From Stappia indica (GTDB lineage: Bacteria > Pseudomonadota > Alphaproteobacteria > Rhizobiales > Stappiaceae): a DNA stretch of 64,000 nucleotides. The notes beneath the pieces are model-generated. The model saw nothing but the letters and a program-made list of their open reading frames with translations, did no database searches and was not told the origin of the DNA. The stretch's first letter is position 1; each line of letters begins with the position of its first letter. Positions 30,579 through 38,425 of this stretch are shown piece after piece. The stretch spans positions 992,001 to 1,056,000 of the forward strand of contig NZ_MBQE01000001.1 in assembly GCF_001696535.1 (NCBI RefSeq). Direction: 5' to 3'. The position numbers were made by a program, and so were the translations under genes.

Positions 30579-31996
30579 AGAAGTCGAAAGGCCCGCGCAT
30601 TCCCCTCGTCGCCTGGCGCGACGGCCGGCCGCGCTACGTGCCCTCCGCCACCGCCCGCGCGCGCGGCGAGAAGGGCCAGGACCTGAAACACCCTTCGGGC
30701 AGCTGGTTCACCTACGAGCAGGCGCAGGAATGGTCGCAGGAGAAGCGCGCCGCCCTGCAGGCCTCATCGCACGCGGTCGAGGCCGAACGTGCGCCAGCGG
30801 CGCCCGCTGGCCCGGCACGGGGCACTTTGCCTGCCGCCCCTCGCAGGCCGGCCACGGGCCGCAGCGGCCGCACGCTCGCCCACATCGTCACCGACTTCAC
30901 CGACAAGAACCCGCGCATGCTGGGCAAGGACATCGTCGAGGGCCGCAAGGTGCGCCCGGCGCTGGCGCCCAAGACCGCGCAATACTACCGCGATGCCGCC
31001 AGTCTCGTGCGCCGGCTGGACGACGGCGGCTTCTGGGCGCGCCCGGCCGAGGCCTGGCAACCGGAAACCATCGCCCTGCTGCTCGACCGGGCCGAAGTCT
31101 GCCACGGGCTGGCGCAGGCCCGCGCCGTGCGCGCCATGCTGTCCCAGGCCTTCGCCAACGAGGTGAAGCTGCGCTTCCTGAAAGCCAATCCGATGCGATT
31201 TCTGGAGGAGCGGCTGCCGGTCCTGCCGCCCCGCGTGCGCTACGGATCGGTAGAGGAGGTCCGCCACCTGGTCGCCGCGGCCGATCTCGTCGGCCGGCCC
31301 GAAGTCGGCGACATGGTGCTGCAGGGCGTGTGGACGGGCCAGCGCCAGGCAGACCGCCTGTCGCTCACCCATGCGCAGCTGCGCGACCTGACGCTTGCCT
31401 TTCGTCAGGCGAAGAAGGGCGGCCAGCCGCTGGAAATCCCCGTGGCGCGCCTGCTGGAAAAGCGCCTCGCCGCCACCGCCCGCCGCCGCCAGCTGCGCGA
31501 GGACGCCCTGCGCAGCGCGGGCAAGCCCGTCGTCGTCTGGCCGCATGTGAACCTGGACGAGAAGGCCGGCCGCCCGTTCAAGAGCAAGCACTACCAGCAC
31601 GTCTACCGCGAGGTGGCCAATGCCGCCGCCTGGGGCCTGTGGCGCGTGCCGGCCGAAGACGGCGGCCCGCCGGTGCTGGCGACTGTGGTGCCCGCCGGGC
31701 GCCCCGCCCCGCGCCATATCGGCACGCTGGCGCTGGCGCGCCTGCCGGCCCGTGGTGCGGTCGAGGTACTGCCGCCCATGCCCTCGCTGCTCGACCTGCG
31801 CGACCAGGACCTGCGCGACACGGCGGTGACATGGCTTGCCCGCGCCGGGGCGGACAAGATGGAGATCGCCTCCATCACCGGCCACTCCTTGAAAACCATC
31901 GACCAGATCCTGCAGCACTATTTCGGGCTGCACCCGGACCTGGCGAAACGCGCCATCGGCAAGCTGGAAGATTGGTACATGGGAGCGGAAGGGTGA
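30575..31996 (+). CDS. int: Tyrosine-recombinase integrase
   Basis: The protein has 473 residues. It catalyses site-specific integration into the tRNA-Thr 3' end. Visible catalytic residues: R257 (TGQRQADRLSL), K280/K281 in the beta-hairpin region, R414 (QDLRDTAVTW), H437 (GHSLKT) and Y449 (LQHYF). The usual HxxR histidine is Gln here (Q411) and the following His is Asp (D415), both common variants. The core-binding domain spans about 98-215. It is the last gene of a compact operon and lies about 1.5 kb from the attachment site. Confidence 0.93.
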   Translation: MKKSKGPRIPLVAWRDGRPRYVPSATARARGEKGQDLKHPSGSWFTYEQAQEWSQEKRAALQASSHAVEAERAPAAPAGPARGTLPAAPRRPATGRSGRTLAHIVTDFTDKNPRMLGKDIVEGRKVRPALAPKTAQYYRDAASLVRRLDDGGFWARPAEAWQPETIALLLDRAEVCHGLAQARAVRAMLSQAFANEVKLRFLKANPMRFLEERLPVLPPRVRYGSVEEVRHLVAAADLVGRPEVGDMVLQGVWTGQRQADRLSLTHAQLRDLTLAFRQAKKGGQPLEIPVARLLEKRLAATARRRQLREDALRSAGKPVVVWPHVNLDEKAGRPFKSKHYQHVYREVANAAAWGLWRVPAEDGGPPVLATVVPAGRPAPRHIGTLALARLPARGAVEVLPPMPSLLDLRDQDLRDTAVTWLARAGADKMEIASITGHSLKTIDQILQHYFGLHPDLAKRAIGKLEDWYMGAEG

Positions 31997-32051
31997 GCGA
32001 GCAGTCAGTCGATCCAACCGCTTTGACTGTACTACTATAGTGCATCCCACT

Positions 32052-32071
32052 TCTGAGCGTAGACGCTCAGA
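32052..32071. terminator. Hairpin between integrase and convergent membrane gene
   Basis: A perfect 8-bp stem (TCTGAGCG/CGCTCAGA, TAGA loop) sits in the 95-base gap where the rightward integrase operon meets a leftward gene. It lacks a clear T tract. Confidence 0.4.
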
Positions 32072-32091
32072 GCACGCAAGAAACACACCGA

Positions 32092-33036
32092 TTAAATTCG
32101 CAAAAATTGCTCTGCTTTACTCCAGTCGGTTTTAGCCATCTTGATAGATAAGTGGTGATTATTAGGCCCTATCTCTCGATAATGAATGACATCGCTACGG
32201 TAGAATGAACTTATTATTCTGTCTTCGCCAAACAAATCGACAAAACCACCATCAACAACTATCGCAAATTTCAACTTTTCTTCTCGAAAATATCTCAACC
32301 AGTCACGCGGCAAAAGATCATCAACCCGCACCGCCGCCTCGTGAGTAATGCCCGCGCCGAGGTCGACGTTACCGTCCTCAGCATTTGTTTTAAAAAGACG
32401 ATCAATTGCAACTTCTCCGTCCAAAAGCACAACAATACGCAGACTCACATGGATTGAAAATGCCGGCGTAGTCCCCGTGTTGATCACCACAACAACAAAA
32501 TTTAGATGAACGTAATCATCAATAACATGATCCACCTGGATAACCAGCCGACCAGTTGAAATGTGAGCGACCGCTTGGGCACGCGTTATTTTTACTGTCT
32601 CTTCTGCCGCTCGCGTACTCGCATCAGCTGCAGCGGTTGCGGCTCTCGCCTCCGAAAGCGTTTGCCGAGTTGCCTGTAGCGTCATCCAAAGTAGCACCAC
32701 ACCCAAGAACGTAAGCGTGGTTGCGATCCACGATGACCGTTCGGCCCCCGCCGCCGCGCGCGCTGACGCTTCTTGGGCGGCCAGGTCGCAATAATCTCGA
32801 GATGTGGGCGGCCCTTTCTCGGGCCCATTTTCCGCGTCGCCCGATGATGAGGACTTTGGATCCTCGGGATCCAGGAACTGCAAGAAGGGATCTAGTTTCT
32901 GTTGTGCGGCGCAGGCTCTTTCGACCTGAGTTGGGCTCCACAACTCGTAGGGATAGAGGTGATAGAACAGTATCAACAGAAAGCCACCAAAGATGGCACC
33001 TGATGCAAAGGCGTTTAACCATTCACGATCGGACAC
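32092..33036 (-). CDS. Two-TM membrane protein of unknown function (lysogen cargo candidate)
   Basis: The protein has 314 residues. A GTG start at 33,036 is chosen because GGAGAGGA lies 4 bases upstream and this avoids overlap with the neighbouring gene. TM1 is at about 7-29 (SGAIFGGFLLILFYHLYPYE), TM2 at about 101-121 (SWIATTLTFLGVVLLWMTLQ), with a soluble Ser/Asp/Pro-rich loop between. An Ala-rich helix (about 125-150) and a beta-rich C-terminal domain follow. The gene is distinctly AT-richer than the rest of the prophage, suggesting independent acquisition. No family recognised; superinfection exclusion or another defence role is possible. Confidence 0.65.
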   Translation of the reverse strand: MSDREWLNAFASGAIFGGFLLILFYHLYPYELWSPTQVERACAAQQKLDPFLQFLDPEDPKSSSSGDAENGPEKGPPTSRDYCDLAAQEASARAAAGAERSSWIATTLTFLGVVLLWMTLQATRQTLSEARAATAAADASTRAAEETVKITRAQAVAHISTGRLVIQVDHVIDDYVHLNFVVVVINTGTTPAFSIHVSLRIVVLLDGEVAIDRLFKTNAEDGNVDLGAGITHEAAVRVDDLLPRDWLRYFREEKLKFAIVVDGGFVDLFGEDRIISSFYRSDVIHYREIGPNNHHLSIKMAKTDWSKAEQFLRI

Positions 33037-33097
33037 ACAATCCTCTCCGGTAACAAAGGACGTATCACATAAAACGATCCACCTCGGCCGCTGGTAT

Positions 33098-33352
33098 TCA
33101 TCCCCCCGAATTATCAAATCTGTCGAAAACATTGCGAGATGAACCCGGCGTAGCCTTCGTATCAACCGTCAGATCGCACAGCTCGTTGAGGCAGTGCCGC
33201 ACCTCGCCCGTCCAGCGATCGAGAATGTAGACGCCACCCGCGCCGCCGACGGCGCGCATGTCGAACCGCATCCACCAGCCGGCAGCGAGAACGATGGCGA
33301 GAAGTGTGAGGGCAAAGACGCTTCGTGAAATCACTGCTGCAAACCTTGACAA
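33098..33352 (-). CDS. Small membrane-anchored protein with DRWTG motif
   Basis: The protein has 84 residues. An N-terminal membrane segment (residues 8-28, ISRSVFALTLLAIVLAAGWW) precedes a short exposed domain with YILDRWTGEVRHC and a second Cys. The DRWTG-C pattern recurs in small membrane-anchored proteins of accessory regions, but no function is known. It is the last phage-side gene before the attachment site. Confidence 0.55.
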   Translation of the reverse strand: MSRFAAVISRSVFALTLLAIVLAAGWWMRFDMRAVGGAGGVYILDRWTGEVRHCLNELCDLTVDTKATPGSSRNVFDRFDNSGG

Positions 33353-33489
33353 GCCGTCGATCCGGGCACTATGCCACGCGCGCCGCAGGCACGAAAGGAA
33401 CCATGGCGCTTTCCGCGCAGCGACATGAGACTTTCACAAGAATTCGCGAAATGGAAAATGCTAAGAGACTGAAATCATTGGAATGGTGA

Positions 33490-33538
33490 CTGATTTGTAA
33501 TCAGGGGGTCACGGGTTCGAATCCTGTTGCCGGCACCA
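33490..33538 (+). other. attR: 3' fragment of tRNA-Thr(TGT)
   Basis: About 49 bases identical in layout to the 3' part of a tRNA: most of the anticodon arm with loop TTTGTAA (anticodon TGT at 33,496-33,498), variable loop, T-arm with GGGTTCGAATCC, acceptor strand TGCCGGC, discriminator A and encoded CCA (33,536-33,538). The matching 5' acceptor strand (GCCGGCA) and D-arm are absent upstream, where AT-rich phage DNA begins. This is the displaced 3' end left by integration; the complete tRNA-Thr should lie at the other prophage end, left of the window. Confidence 0.85.
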
Positions 33539-33668
33539 CCATTTCCCCGATGTTTTCCAGTCCGAACACGGCACGGTCCGCATCGCGGGTCGAACGGTTT
33601 CGCCCGGCTGCACAACAGCCGGGCCGAAGGCGCGCAACACGGCGCATACAGCAGCGAGAGGACAGCTC

Positions 33669-34364
33669 ATGAACCCGATCGGTTTCCCGGATCCCGCCTT
33701 CGTGTCACGCCAGACGGCCAGGATGCTGCTCGAGGTCAAGGCGGTCCATTTCCGCGCCGATGAGCCGTACAAGCTGACCTCCGGCCTTGCCAGCCCGGTC
33801 TATATCGACTGCCGCAAGCTGATTTCCTTCCCGCGCCTGCGCGCCACGCTGATGGACTTCGCCACCGCCACGATCCTGCGCAATGTCGGCTTCGAATCGC
33901 TCGACGCGGTCGCTGGCGGCGAGACGGCCGGCATCCCCTTCTCCGCCTGGATCGCCGAGCGGCTCGGCCTGCCCATGCAGTATGTCCGCAAGAAGCCGAA
34001 GGGCTTTGGCCGCGATGCGCAGATCGAGGGCGTGCTGCACGAAGGCGACCGGGTGCTCTTGGTCGAGGACCTGACCACCGACGGTGGCAGCAAGGTCCGC
34101 TTCGCCGAGGCGCTGCGCAAGGCCGGCGCCCAGGTCGACCACGCCATCGTGCTGTTCTTCTACGACATCTTCCCGCAGACCTACGAGGCGATGGCCCGCA
34201 ACGGCCTGACGCTGCACTACCTCGCCACCTGGCGCGATGTGCTGGCGGTCGCCCGCGACGAGAACCATTTCGACGAGAAGACGCTGGCTTCGGTCGAATC
34301 GTTCCTCAACGAGCCGCTGAAGTGGTCCGCCGCCCATGGCGGCATTTCCGAGTTCTCGGTCTGA
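33669..34364 (+). CDS. pyrE: Orotate phosphoribosyltransferase
   Basis: The protein has 231 residues. It converts orotate and PRPP to OMP in pyrimidine synthesis. The PRPP-binding motif [14 protein letters not shown] lies at about 128-141 and the substrate segment [20 protein letters not shown] is near residue 40. It is the first chromosomal gene after the attachment site, so the prophage lies directly upstream and may have displaced its native promoter region. Converges with a desaturase gene 12 bases away. Confidence 0.95.
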   Translation: MNPIGFPDPAFVSRQTARMLLEVKAVHFRADEPYKLTSGLASPVYIDCRKLISFPRLRATLMDFATATILRNVGFESLDAVAGGETAGIPFSAWIAERLGLPMQYVRKKPKGFGRDAQIEGVLHEGDRVLLVEDLTTDGGSKVRFAEALRKAGAQVDHAIVLFFYDIFPQTYEAMARNGLTLHYLATWRDVLAVARDENHFDEKTLASVESFLNEPLKWSAAHGGISEFSV

Positions 34365-34376
34365 GCCGGCCAACCC

Positions 34377-35420
34377 TTATTCGATTTCCTGAAATCCATC
34401 TCGCTTCAGCCGCCGCGCCAGGACCGGATGTTCAACCGGCTCCTTGGCGCGGAAGGCGTGGCGGCGCGCGATTTCCAGATACGAGCGATAGATGTAGCCG
34501 CCGTTTTCCGCCCGGAACATGTCGCGGTGGCGGCGATAAAGCCCCGGCAGCCGATACCAGGGAACGGCCGGGAAGCGGTGATGCACCGCGTGCAGCGAAT
34601 TGAAGAGGAACAGGAAGGCGAGCGGTCCGCGATCCTCGATGATCACCGTCCGGTGGCCGACCGCCTCTTCCGCCCGATGCTCCAGAAACGTGCGCACGCC
34701 CAGCAGCGACCACGCACCGTAGCAGACCGCGAGATAAGCCGGCAGCGAGAAGCCCGGCAAGAGCCTCAGCAGCGCCAGCAACACCCCGACGAGCATCAGA
34801 TGCTCGCCCCAGGCGCGCAGGACATCTCCCCGCCCGCTCCATGCAAGCCGCCATTCCGCGGCGAAAAAGCCTGCCATGCCGATGGCCGGCCCCACAAGCA
34901 TCCGCCCGAACAGCGTGTTGTTGAACGCCAGAAGGGCGCGTCGGGCGCGCCCCGCCGCGTGCCAGTCGCGCGGATGCAGGTACCAGCTCTCCGGATCCTC
35001 GTAAGGGTCAGTCAGGCGCGGATCGTCGTGATGGGCGATGTGCAGGCTACGAAACCGCCAATAGGGAACGAAAAGCCCGAGCGGCAGTCCGGCCAGCAGC
35101 GCGTTCGCCCGCGGAGTGCGGAAGGGGTGGCCGTGCAGTAACTCGTGCTGCAGCGAGGAGTGCAGCGTGATCACCGGCACCAGGCAGAGCCAGAACACCA
35201 GCGACCAGCCGCTCCCCTGGGCGGCGGATGCCACCGTCACCAGCGCGGCGAAGACCAGATAGACCCCGAGCAACAGCAGCACAGTCGGCCACTCGAATGC
35301 CGCACGCGAGAGCAGTCTCGGCTCGACGGCGGCAATCGAGCCGGCTCCACACGCCTCCTGCGACGTCTGGCTATCGAAAGGGAGTTCGGCGGAGAGAAGA
35401 GGTTCGGCGTGATGAGGCAT
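34377..35420 (-). CDS. Membrane fatty-acid desaturase
   Basis: The protein has 347 residues. Three histidine clusters bind the di-iron centre: H92-E-L-L-H96, H127-I-A-H130-H131 and H277-A-V-H280-H281. Four or more membrane segments are visible (about 47-70, 72-88, 170-190, 205-245). It introduces double bonds in acyl chains at the membrane, or acts on a related lipid such as a carotenoid-type substrate; substrate cannot be told. The divergent HTH gene and the palindromes between them suggest direct control. Confidence 0.88.
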   Translation of the reverse strand: MPHHAEPLLSAELPFDSQTSQEACGAGSIAAVEPRLLSRAAFEWPTVLLLLGVYLVFAALVTVASAAQGSGWSLVFWLCLVPVITLHSSLQHELLHGHPFRTPRANALLAGLPLGLFVPYWRFRSLHIAHHDDPRLTDPYEDPESWYLHPRDWHAAGRARRALLAFNNTLFGRMLVGPAIGMAGFFAAEWRLAWSGRGDVLRAWGEHLMLVGVLLALLRLLPGFSLPAYLAVCYGAWSLLGVRTFLEHRAEEAVGHRTVIIEDRGPLAFLFLFNSLHAVHHRFPAVPWYRLPGLYRRHRDMFRAENGGYIYRSYLEIARRHAFRAKEPVEHPVLARRLKRDGFQEIE

Positions 35421-35479
35421 GGCATCGAGAGTGCCGAAACCTGCAGGCGAAACAATGTGTCGATATCCAAAGACAAATG

Positions 35480-35539
35480 TGATTTTATTGAAGAGATGTG
35501 AAATCGATGTGAAATCACATTAAAAATGTGATTTCACAA
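35480..35539. promoter_or_regulatory. Operator array between desaturase and HTH regulator
   Basis: Two inverted repeats ATGTGA-AA-TCACAT (35,507-35,520) and ATGTGA-TT-TCACAA (35,526-35,539) lie 19 bases apart. A tandem GATGTGAAATC pair precedes them (about 35,495-35,516) and a further TGTGAT half-site lies at about 35,479. The spacer is 2 bases, unlike the 6 bases of a CRP site. The HTH protein encoded next is the likely ligand. Confidence 0.7.
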
Positions 35540-35556
35540 AACCGGCTTCTTCAACA

Positions 35557-36420
35557 ATGGATGCGGCGCAGATGTCCGGCACCGACAAACGAGAGCTCGC
35601 AGCACTCTTTCGCGAGCGGCTGGGCATCCTGATGGCGCGGCGCGGCGAGCCGCCGAGCCGGTTTGCGGCCCGCGTCGGCCTCGACCGGTCGGCGCTCAGC
35701 CACTTCTTCGACGCTGCGTCGACGCGGATGCCACGGGCCGAGGCGCTTTGCGACATTGCCCGCTCGGAGGGTGTCACCACCGACTGGCTGCTCGGGCTGA
35801 CCCAGAGTGCGGCCGATGCAGCCGCGATCGCGCCGGCGATCGAGATCGAGCAGACGGAGAACGGCCGCGGCGACACCCTGCTGGCGAGCTGGCACCAGCA
35901 GGCGGTCGGCTACAAGATTCGCTATGTGCCTGGCACGATCCCGGATCTGCTGCGCACCGAGGCGGTGCTGACCTACGAGTTCGGCGCGCCCGAAACCGTC
36001 AAGGCCGCCGCCAAGGCGGACCAGGGCCGGCGCCTGCTCGCCTATACCCGCCGTCCGGAAACGGACATGGAGGTCTGCATGCCGCTGCAGACGCTGGAGC
36101 AGCTGGCAGCCGGGACCGGGATCTGGACGGGCCTCAGCGAAGGCGCCCGCCGCGAACAGCTCGATCACATGGCCCGGCTGGTGGAAGAGCTCTATCCCAC
36201 GTTCCGCCTGTTCCTGTACGACAGCCGTGTCCGCTTCTCGCCGCCCTACACCGTCTTCGGCCCGCAGCGGGCGGCGCTTTTCCTGGGCTCGTTCTATCTC
36301 GTGGTGAATTCGGTCGAGCATATCCGCGCGCTCACCCGCCATTTCGACATGCTGATCCGCGCAGCCTCCATCGGCCCCGACCGGGCCGCTGGGCACCTTC
36401 GCGATCTGGCGAGCCGCTAG
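35557..36420 (+). CDS. XRE-type HTH regulator of the desaturase locus
   Basis: The protein has 287 residues. An N-terminal HTH (about 27-60: PSRFAARVGLDRSALSHFFD) is followed by a larger domain with no named family, rich in aromatic and hydrophobic residues, that could bind an acyl-CoA or lipid ligand. It sits head to head with the desaturase with TGTGA palindromes between, so it probably autoregulates and controls the desaturase. The first of two possible ATG codons is used. Confidence 0.75.
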   Translation: MDAAQMSGTDKRELAALFRERLGILMARRGEPPSRFAARVGLDRSALSHFFDAASTRMPRAEALCDIARSEGVTTDWLLGLTQSAADAAAIAPAIEIEQTENGRGDTLLASWHQQAVGYKIRYVPGTIPDLLRTEAVLTYEFGAPETVKAAAKADQGRRLLAYTRRPETDMEVCMPLQTLEQLAAGTGIWTGLSEGARREQLDHMARLVEELYPTFRLFLYDSRVRFSPPYTVFGPQRAALFLGSFYLVVNSVEHIRALTRHFDMLIRAASIGPDRAAGHLRDLASR

Positions 36421-36546
36421 CAGGCCGGCGAGACACGCCTCCCGCTCTCACGTCTTCGTGAAATTCGGCATCTTGAGAAGCAAGGGGAAATGCGTCGACA
36501 CTCGCCTCGGGCGGCGTGTCGTGCCGCACCTGAGGGAGACACACAT

Positions 36547-36990
36547 ATGCTCAAGTCCTGCCTGCGCACGGCCGCCGTGCTCGCAGCCTTCGCGGCCACC
36601 ACATCGCTCGCCAATGCCGACCCCATCGAGGTTCGCCAGAACATGATGAAATCCGTCGGAGCGGCCACGGGAACGCTCGGCAAGATGGTGAAGGGCGAAA
36701 TCCCCTACGATCCGCAGCTGGCCGGTATGGCGATGCGCGTTCTCTTCACCACTCCGTCCGGCTTCGTAGCCCAGTTCCCCGAAGGCGCCGATTCGCCGAC
36801 CAGCGAAGCCGGCCCGAAGATCTGGGAAGACCGGGCGGGCTTCGAGAAGGTCGCCCTCGATATGCAGACTGCCGCCATGGCCGCAATCCCGGCGGCCGGC
36901 GAGAGCCTCGACGCGCTGAAGGCCTCCTTCGGTTCGGTCGCGCAGAACTGCCGCGCCTGCCACGAGACCTACCGCGTCAAGAAGAACTGA
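36547..36990 (+). CDS. Cytochrome c'
   Basis: The protein has 147 residues with a signal peptide (about 1-24, cut after SLANA). A four-helix bundle is expected, with a single haem site near the C-terminus: C135-R-A-C138-H139. Cytochromes c' are periplasmic and bind NO, often protecting against nitrosative stress. GAGGGAGA precedes the ATG. A strong hairpin separates it from the dihaem cytochrome downstream, so the two may be regulated separately. Confidence 0.92.
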   Translation: MLKSCLRTAAVLAAFAATTSLANADPIEVRQNMMKSVGAATGTLGKMVKGEIPYDPQLAGMAMRVLFTTPSGFVAQFPEGADSPTSEAGPKIWEDRAGFEKVALDMQTAAMAAIPAAGESLDALKASFGSVAQNCRACHETYRVKKN

Positions 36991-37012
36991 TCTAACACGG
37001 ACCTTGAGCACG

Positions 37013-37052
37013 CCGCCCGGCGCGCCGGCCCCTTCGCCGGTGCGCCGGGCGG
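37013..37052 (+). terminator. GC-rich terminator hairpin after cytochrome c'
   Basis: An 11-bp perfect outer stem (CCGCCCGGCGC/GCGCCGGGCGG) with an inner CCGGC/GCCGG pairing, followed by TTAT. It begins 23 bases past the cytochrome c' stop. Confidence 0.65.
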
Positions 37053-37097
37053 TTATCAGTCGTTCGGCATTTCGCACGACGCGTCCCGGAGTAGCAC

Positions 37098-38012
37098 ATG
37101 ACCCGCCGCACCTTTCGCCGTCTCGTCGGCGTGTTCCTGCTGCTGATCGCCGTGGGGCTCTATTTCACGCGGCCCGAACGGGTGGATCCGGCGTCGATCC
37201 CGGCGCACCAGGCGGACCTTGCCAATGGCGAGCGGATGTTCTGGGCCGGCGGCTGCGCATCGTGCCATGCTGCGCCCGGCGCCACCGGGGACGACAAGCT
37301 GGTGCTGGCCGGCGGCGTTGAATTGAACACCCCGTTCGGCCTTTTCCGCGTGCCCAACATTTCCCCGTCCGAAGCCGGCATCGGCGGCTGGTCGGTCAAC
37401 GACTTCCTCAACGCGATGATCCACGGCACCTCGCCGCAGGGCCTGCACTACTATCCGGCCTTCCCCTATGGCTCCTACCGCAACATGAAGGCGGAGGACC
37501 TGATCGACATGAAGGCCTATCTCGACACGCTTCCTGCCTCGGACAATCAGGTGGCCGACCACGAACTGGCCTTCCCCTTCTCCTGGCGCAGCGCGCTCGG
37601 CATGTGGAAGCTCTTGTTCCTGGACACCAGCGCGCCCGCTCTTGCCGCAAATGCCGGCGCAGAAGCCGAACGCGGCGCCTATCTGGTGACCGGTGCCGGT
37701 CACTGCGCGGAATGCCACACACCGCGCAACGTCCTCGGAGGCCTCGATACGTCACAGTGGCTGGCGGGCGGCCCCAATCCCGACGGCGAGGGCAGCATCC
37801 CGAACATCACGCCGTCGTCTCAGGGAATCGGTTCCTGGTCGGCGACGGACATTGCCTACTATCTGGAAAGCGGCTTCACGCCGGACTTCGACAGCGTCGG
37901 CGGCAGCATGGCCTCGGTCCAGTCGAACTGGGCCAAGGTGCCGGCAGAAGACCGCGCGGCCGTCGCCGCCTATCTCAAGGCCATCGCCCCGATCCCGGCG
38001 GCCGGCAACTGA
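37098..38012 (+). CDS. Dihaem cytochrome c
   Basis: The protein has 304 residues. An N-terminal anchor (about 8-24, RLVGVFLLLIAVGLYFT) is followed by two class-I haem domains: C53-A-S-C56-H57 and C203-A-E-C206-H207. Likely axial Met ligands lie in MIHG-type and later segments of each domain. It resembles cytochrome subunits of membrane dehydrogenases that pass electrons to the respiratory chain. The partner enzyme is not encoded nearby. Its stop codon lies within a hairpin shared with cutA. Confidence 0.88.
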   Translation: MTRRTFRRLVGVFLLLIAVGLYFTRPERVDPASIPAHQADLANGERMFWAGGCASCHAAPGATGDDKLVLAGGVELNTPFGLFRVPNISPSEAGIGGWSVNDFLNAMIHGTSPQGLHYYPAFPYGSYRNMKAEDLIDMKAYLDTLPASDNQVADHELAFPFSWRSALGMWKLLFLDTSAPALAANAGAEAERGAYLVTGAGHCAECHTPRNVLGGLDTSQWLAGGPNPDGEGSIPNITPSSQGIGSWSATDIAYYLESGFTPDFDSVGGSMASVQSNWAKVPAEDRAAVAAYLKAIAPIPAAGN

Positions 38013-38035
38013 TCCCCGCACCTTGCGGGGATCAG
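38009..38035. terminator. Bidirectional hairpin over two convergent stop codons
   Basis: A perfect 12-bp stem (CTGATCCCCGCA/TGCGGGGATCAG, 3-base loop). The left arm contains the TGA of the dihaem cytochrome gene and the right arm the stop of cutA. A single element probably ends both transcripts. Confidence 0.7.
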
Positions 38036-38367
38036 CTTCCCTCGAAGGCTTCGCTGCCGGTCTGCCGGCGGATCCAGTCGAGGAACGAGGCGCTGCCCCC
38101 TTCCACGGGCAGCAGCATCACCGCCGGCTCGTCATAGGGGTGCTCGTGGACGACCGCCTCGATCGCCTCCCGCGCCCGTGATCGGGTGGTCTTGGCCAGG
38201 AACACGACTTCCTGACTTTCCTCCAGCGCCCCGTCCCACTGATAGATCGAGGTCATGCCCGGCCACATGTTGACGCAGGCCGCAAGCCCGTCGCCGACCA
38301 GGCGGGCGGCTGCCGCGCGTGCGCTTTCGGTGTCTGGAAAAGTCGCGTAGATCAAACGGATATCCAT
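38032..38367 (-). CDS. cutA: CutA-family divalent-cation tolerance protein
   Basis: The protein has 111 residues, normal for the family. Segments [20 protein letters not shown] and [20 protein letters not shown] are characteristic of the ferredoxin-like trimer. CutA is linked to copper tolerance and signalling, although its exact role is not settled. The ATG giving [11 protein letters not shown] is preferred; two upstream starts are possible. Confidence 0.92.
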   Translation of the reverse strand: MDIRLIYATFPDTESARAAAARLVGDGLAACVNMWPGMTSIYQWDGALEESQEVVFLAKTTRSRAREAIEAVVHEHPYDEPAVMLLPVEGGSASFLDWIRRQTGSEAFEGS

Positions 38368-38425
38368 CTCGCCCTGCATCAAAAGACGGGTCCCCAAATT
38401 TCGCGGCCCGTGCTACGTCAGATTC

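Larger units (their letters stand above)
1..33538. mobile_element. Temperate T7-like podovirus prophage (left end outside window)
   Basis: Seen: a contiguous phage block with a minus-strand virion module, a leftward early/replication operon, a CI/Cro immunity region, a rightward operon ending in a tyrosine integrase, and a tRNA-Thr 3' fragment marking the right boundary. Virion gene order matches T7 (terminase, portal, scaffold, capsid, tail tubes, internal virion proteins, fibre). The left boundary and the reconstituted tRNA should lie upstream of position 1. All morphogenesis genes read intact, so the element may be functional. Lysis genes were not recognised and may lie outside the window. 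Confidence 0.93.

Noticed and set aside
33440-33538. Complete tRNA-Thr gene
   Set aside because: Only the 3' part is present. No 5' acceptor strand pairing with TGCCGGC and no D-arm exist upstream, so it is an attachment-site fragment.
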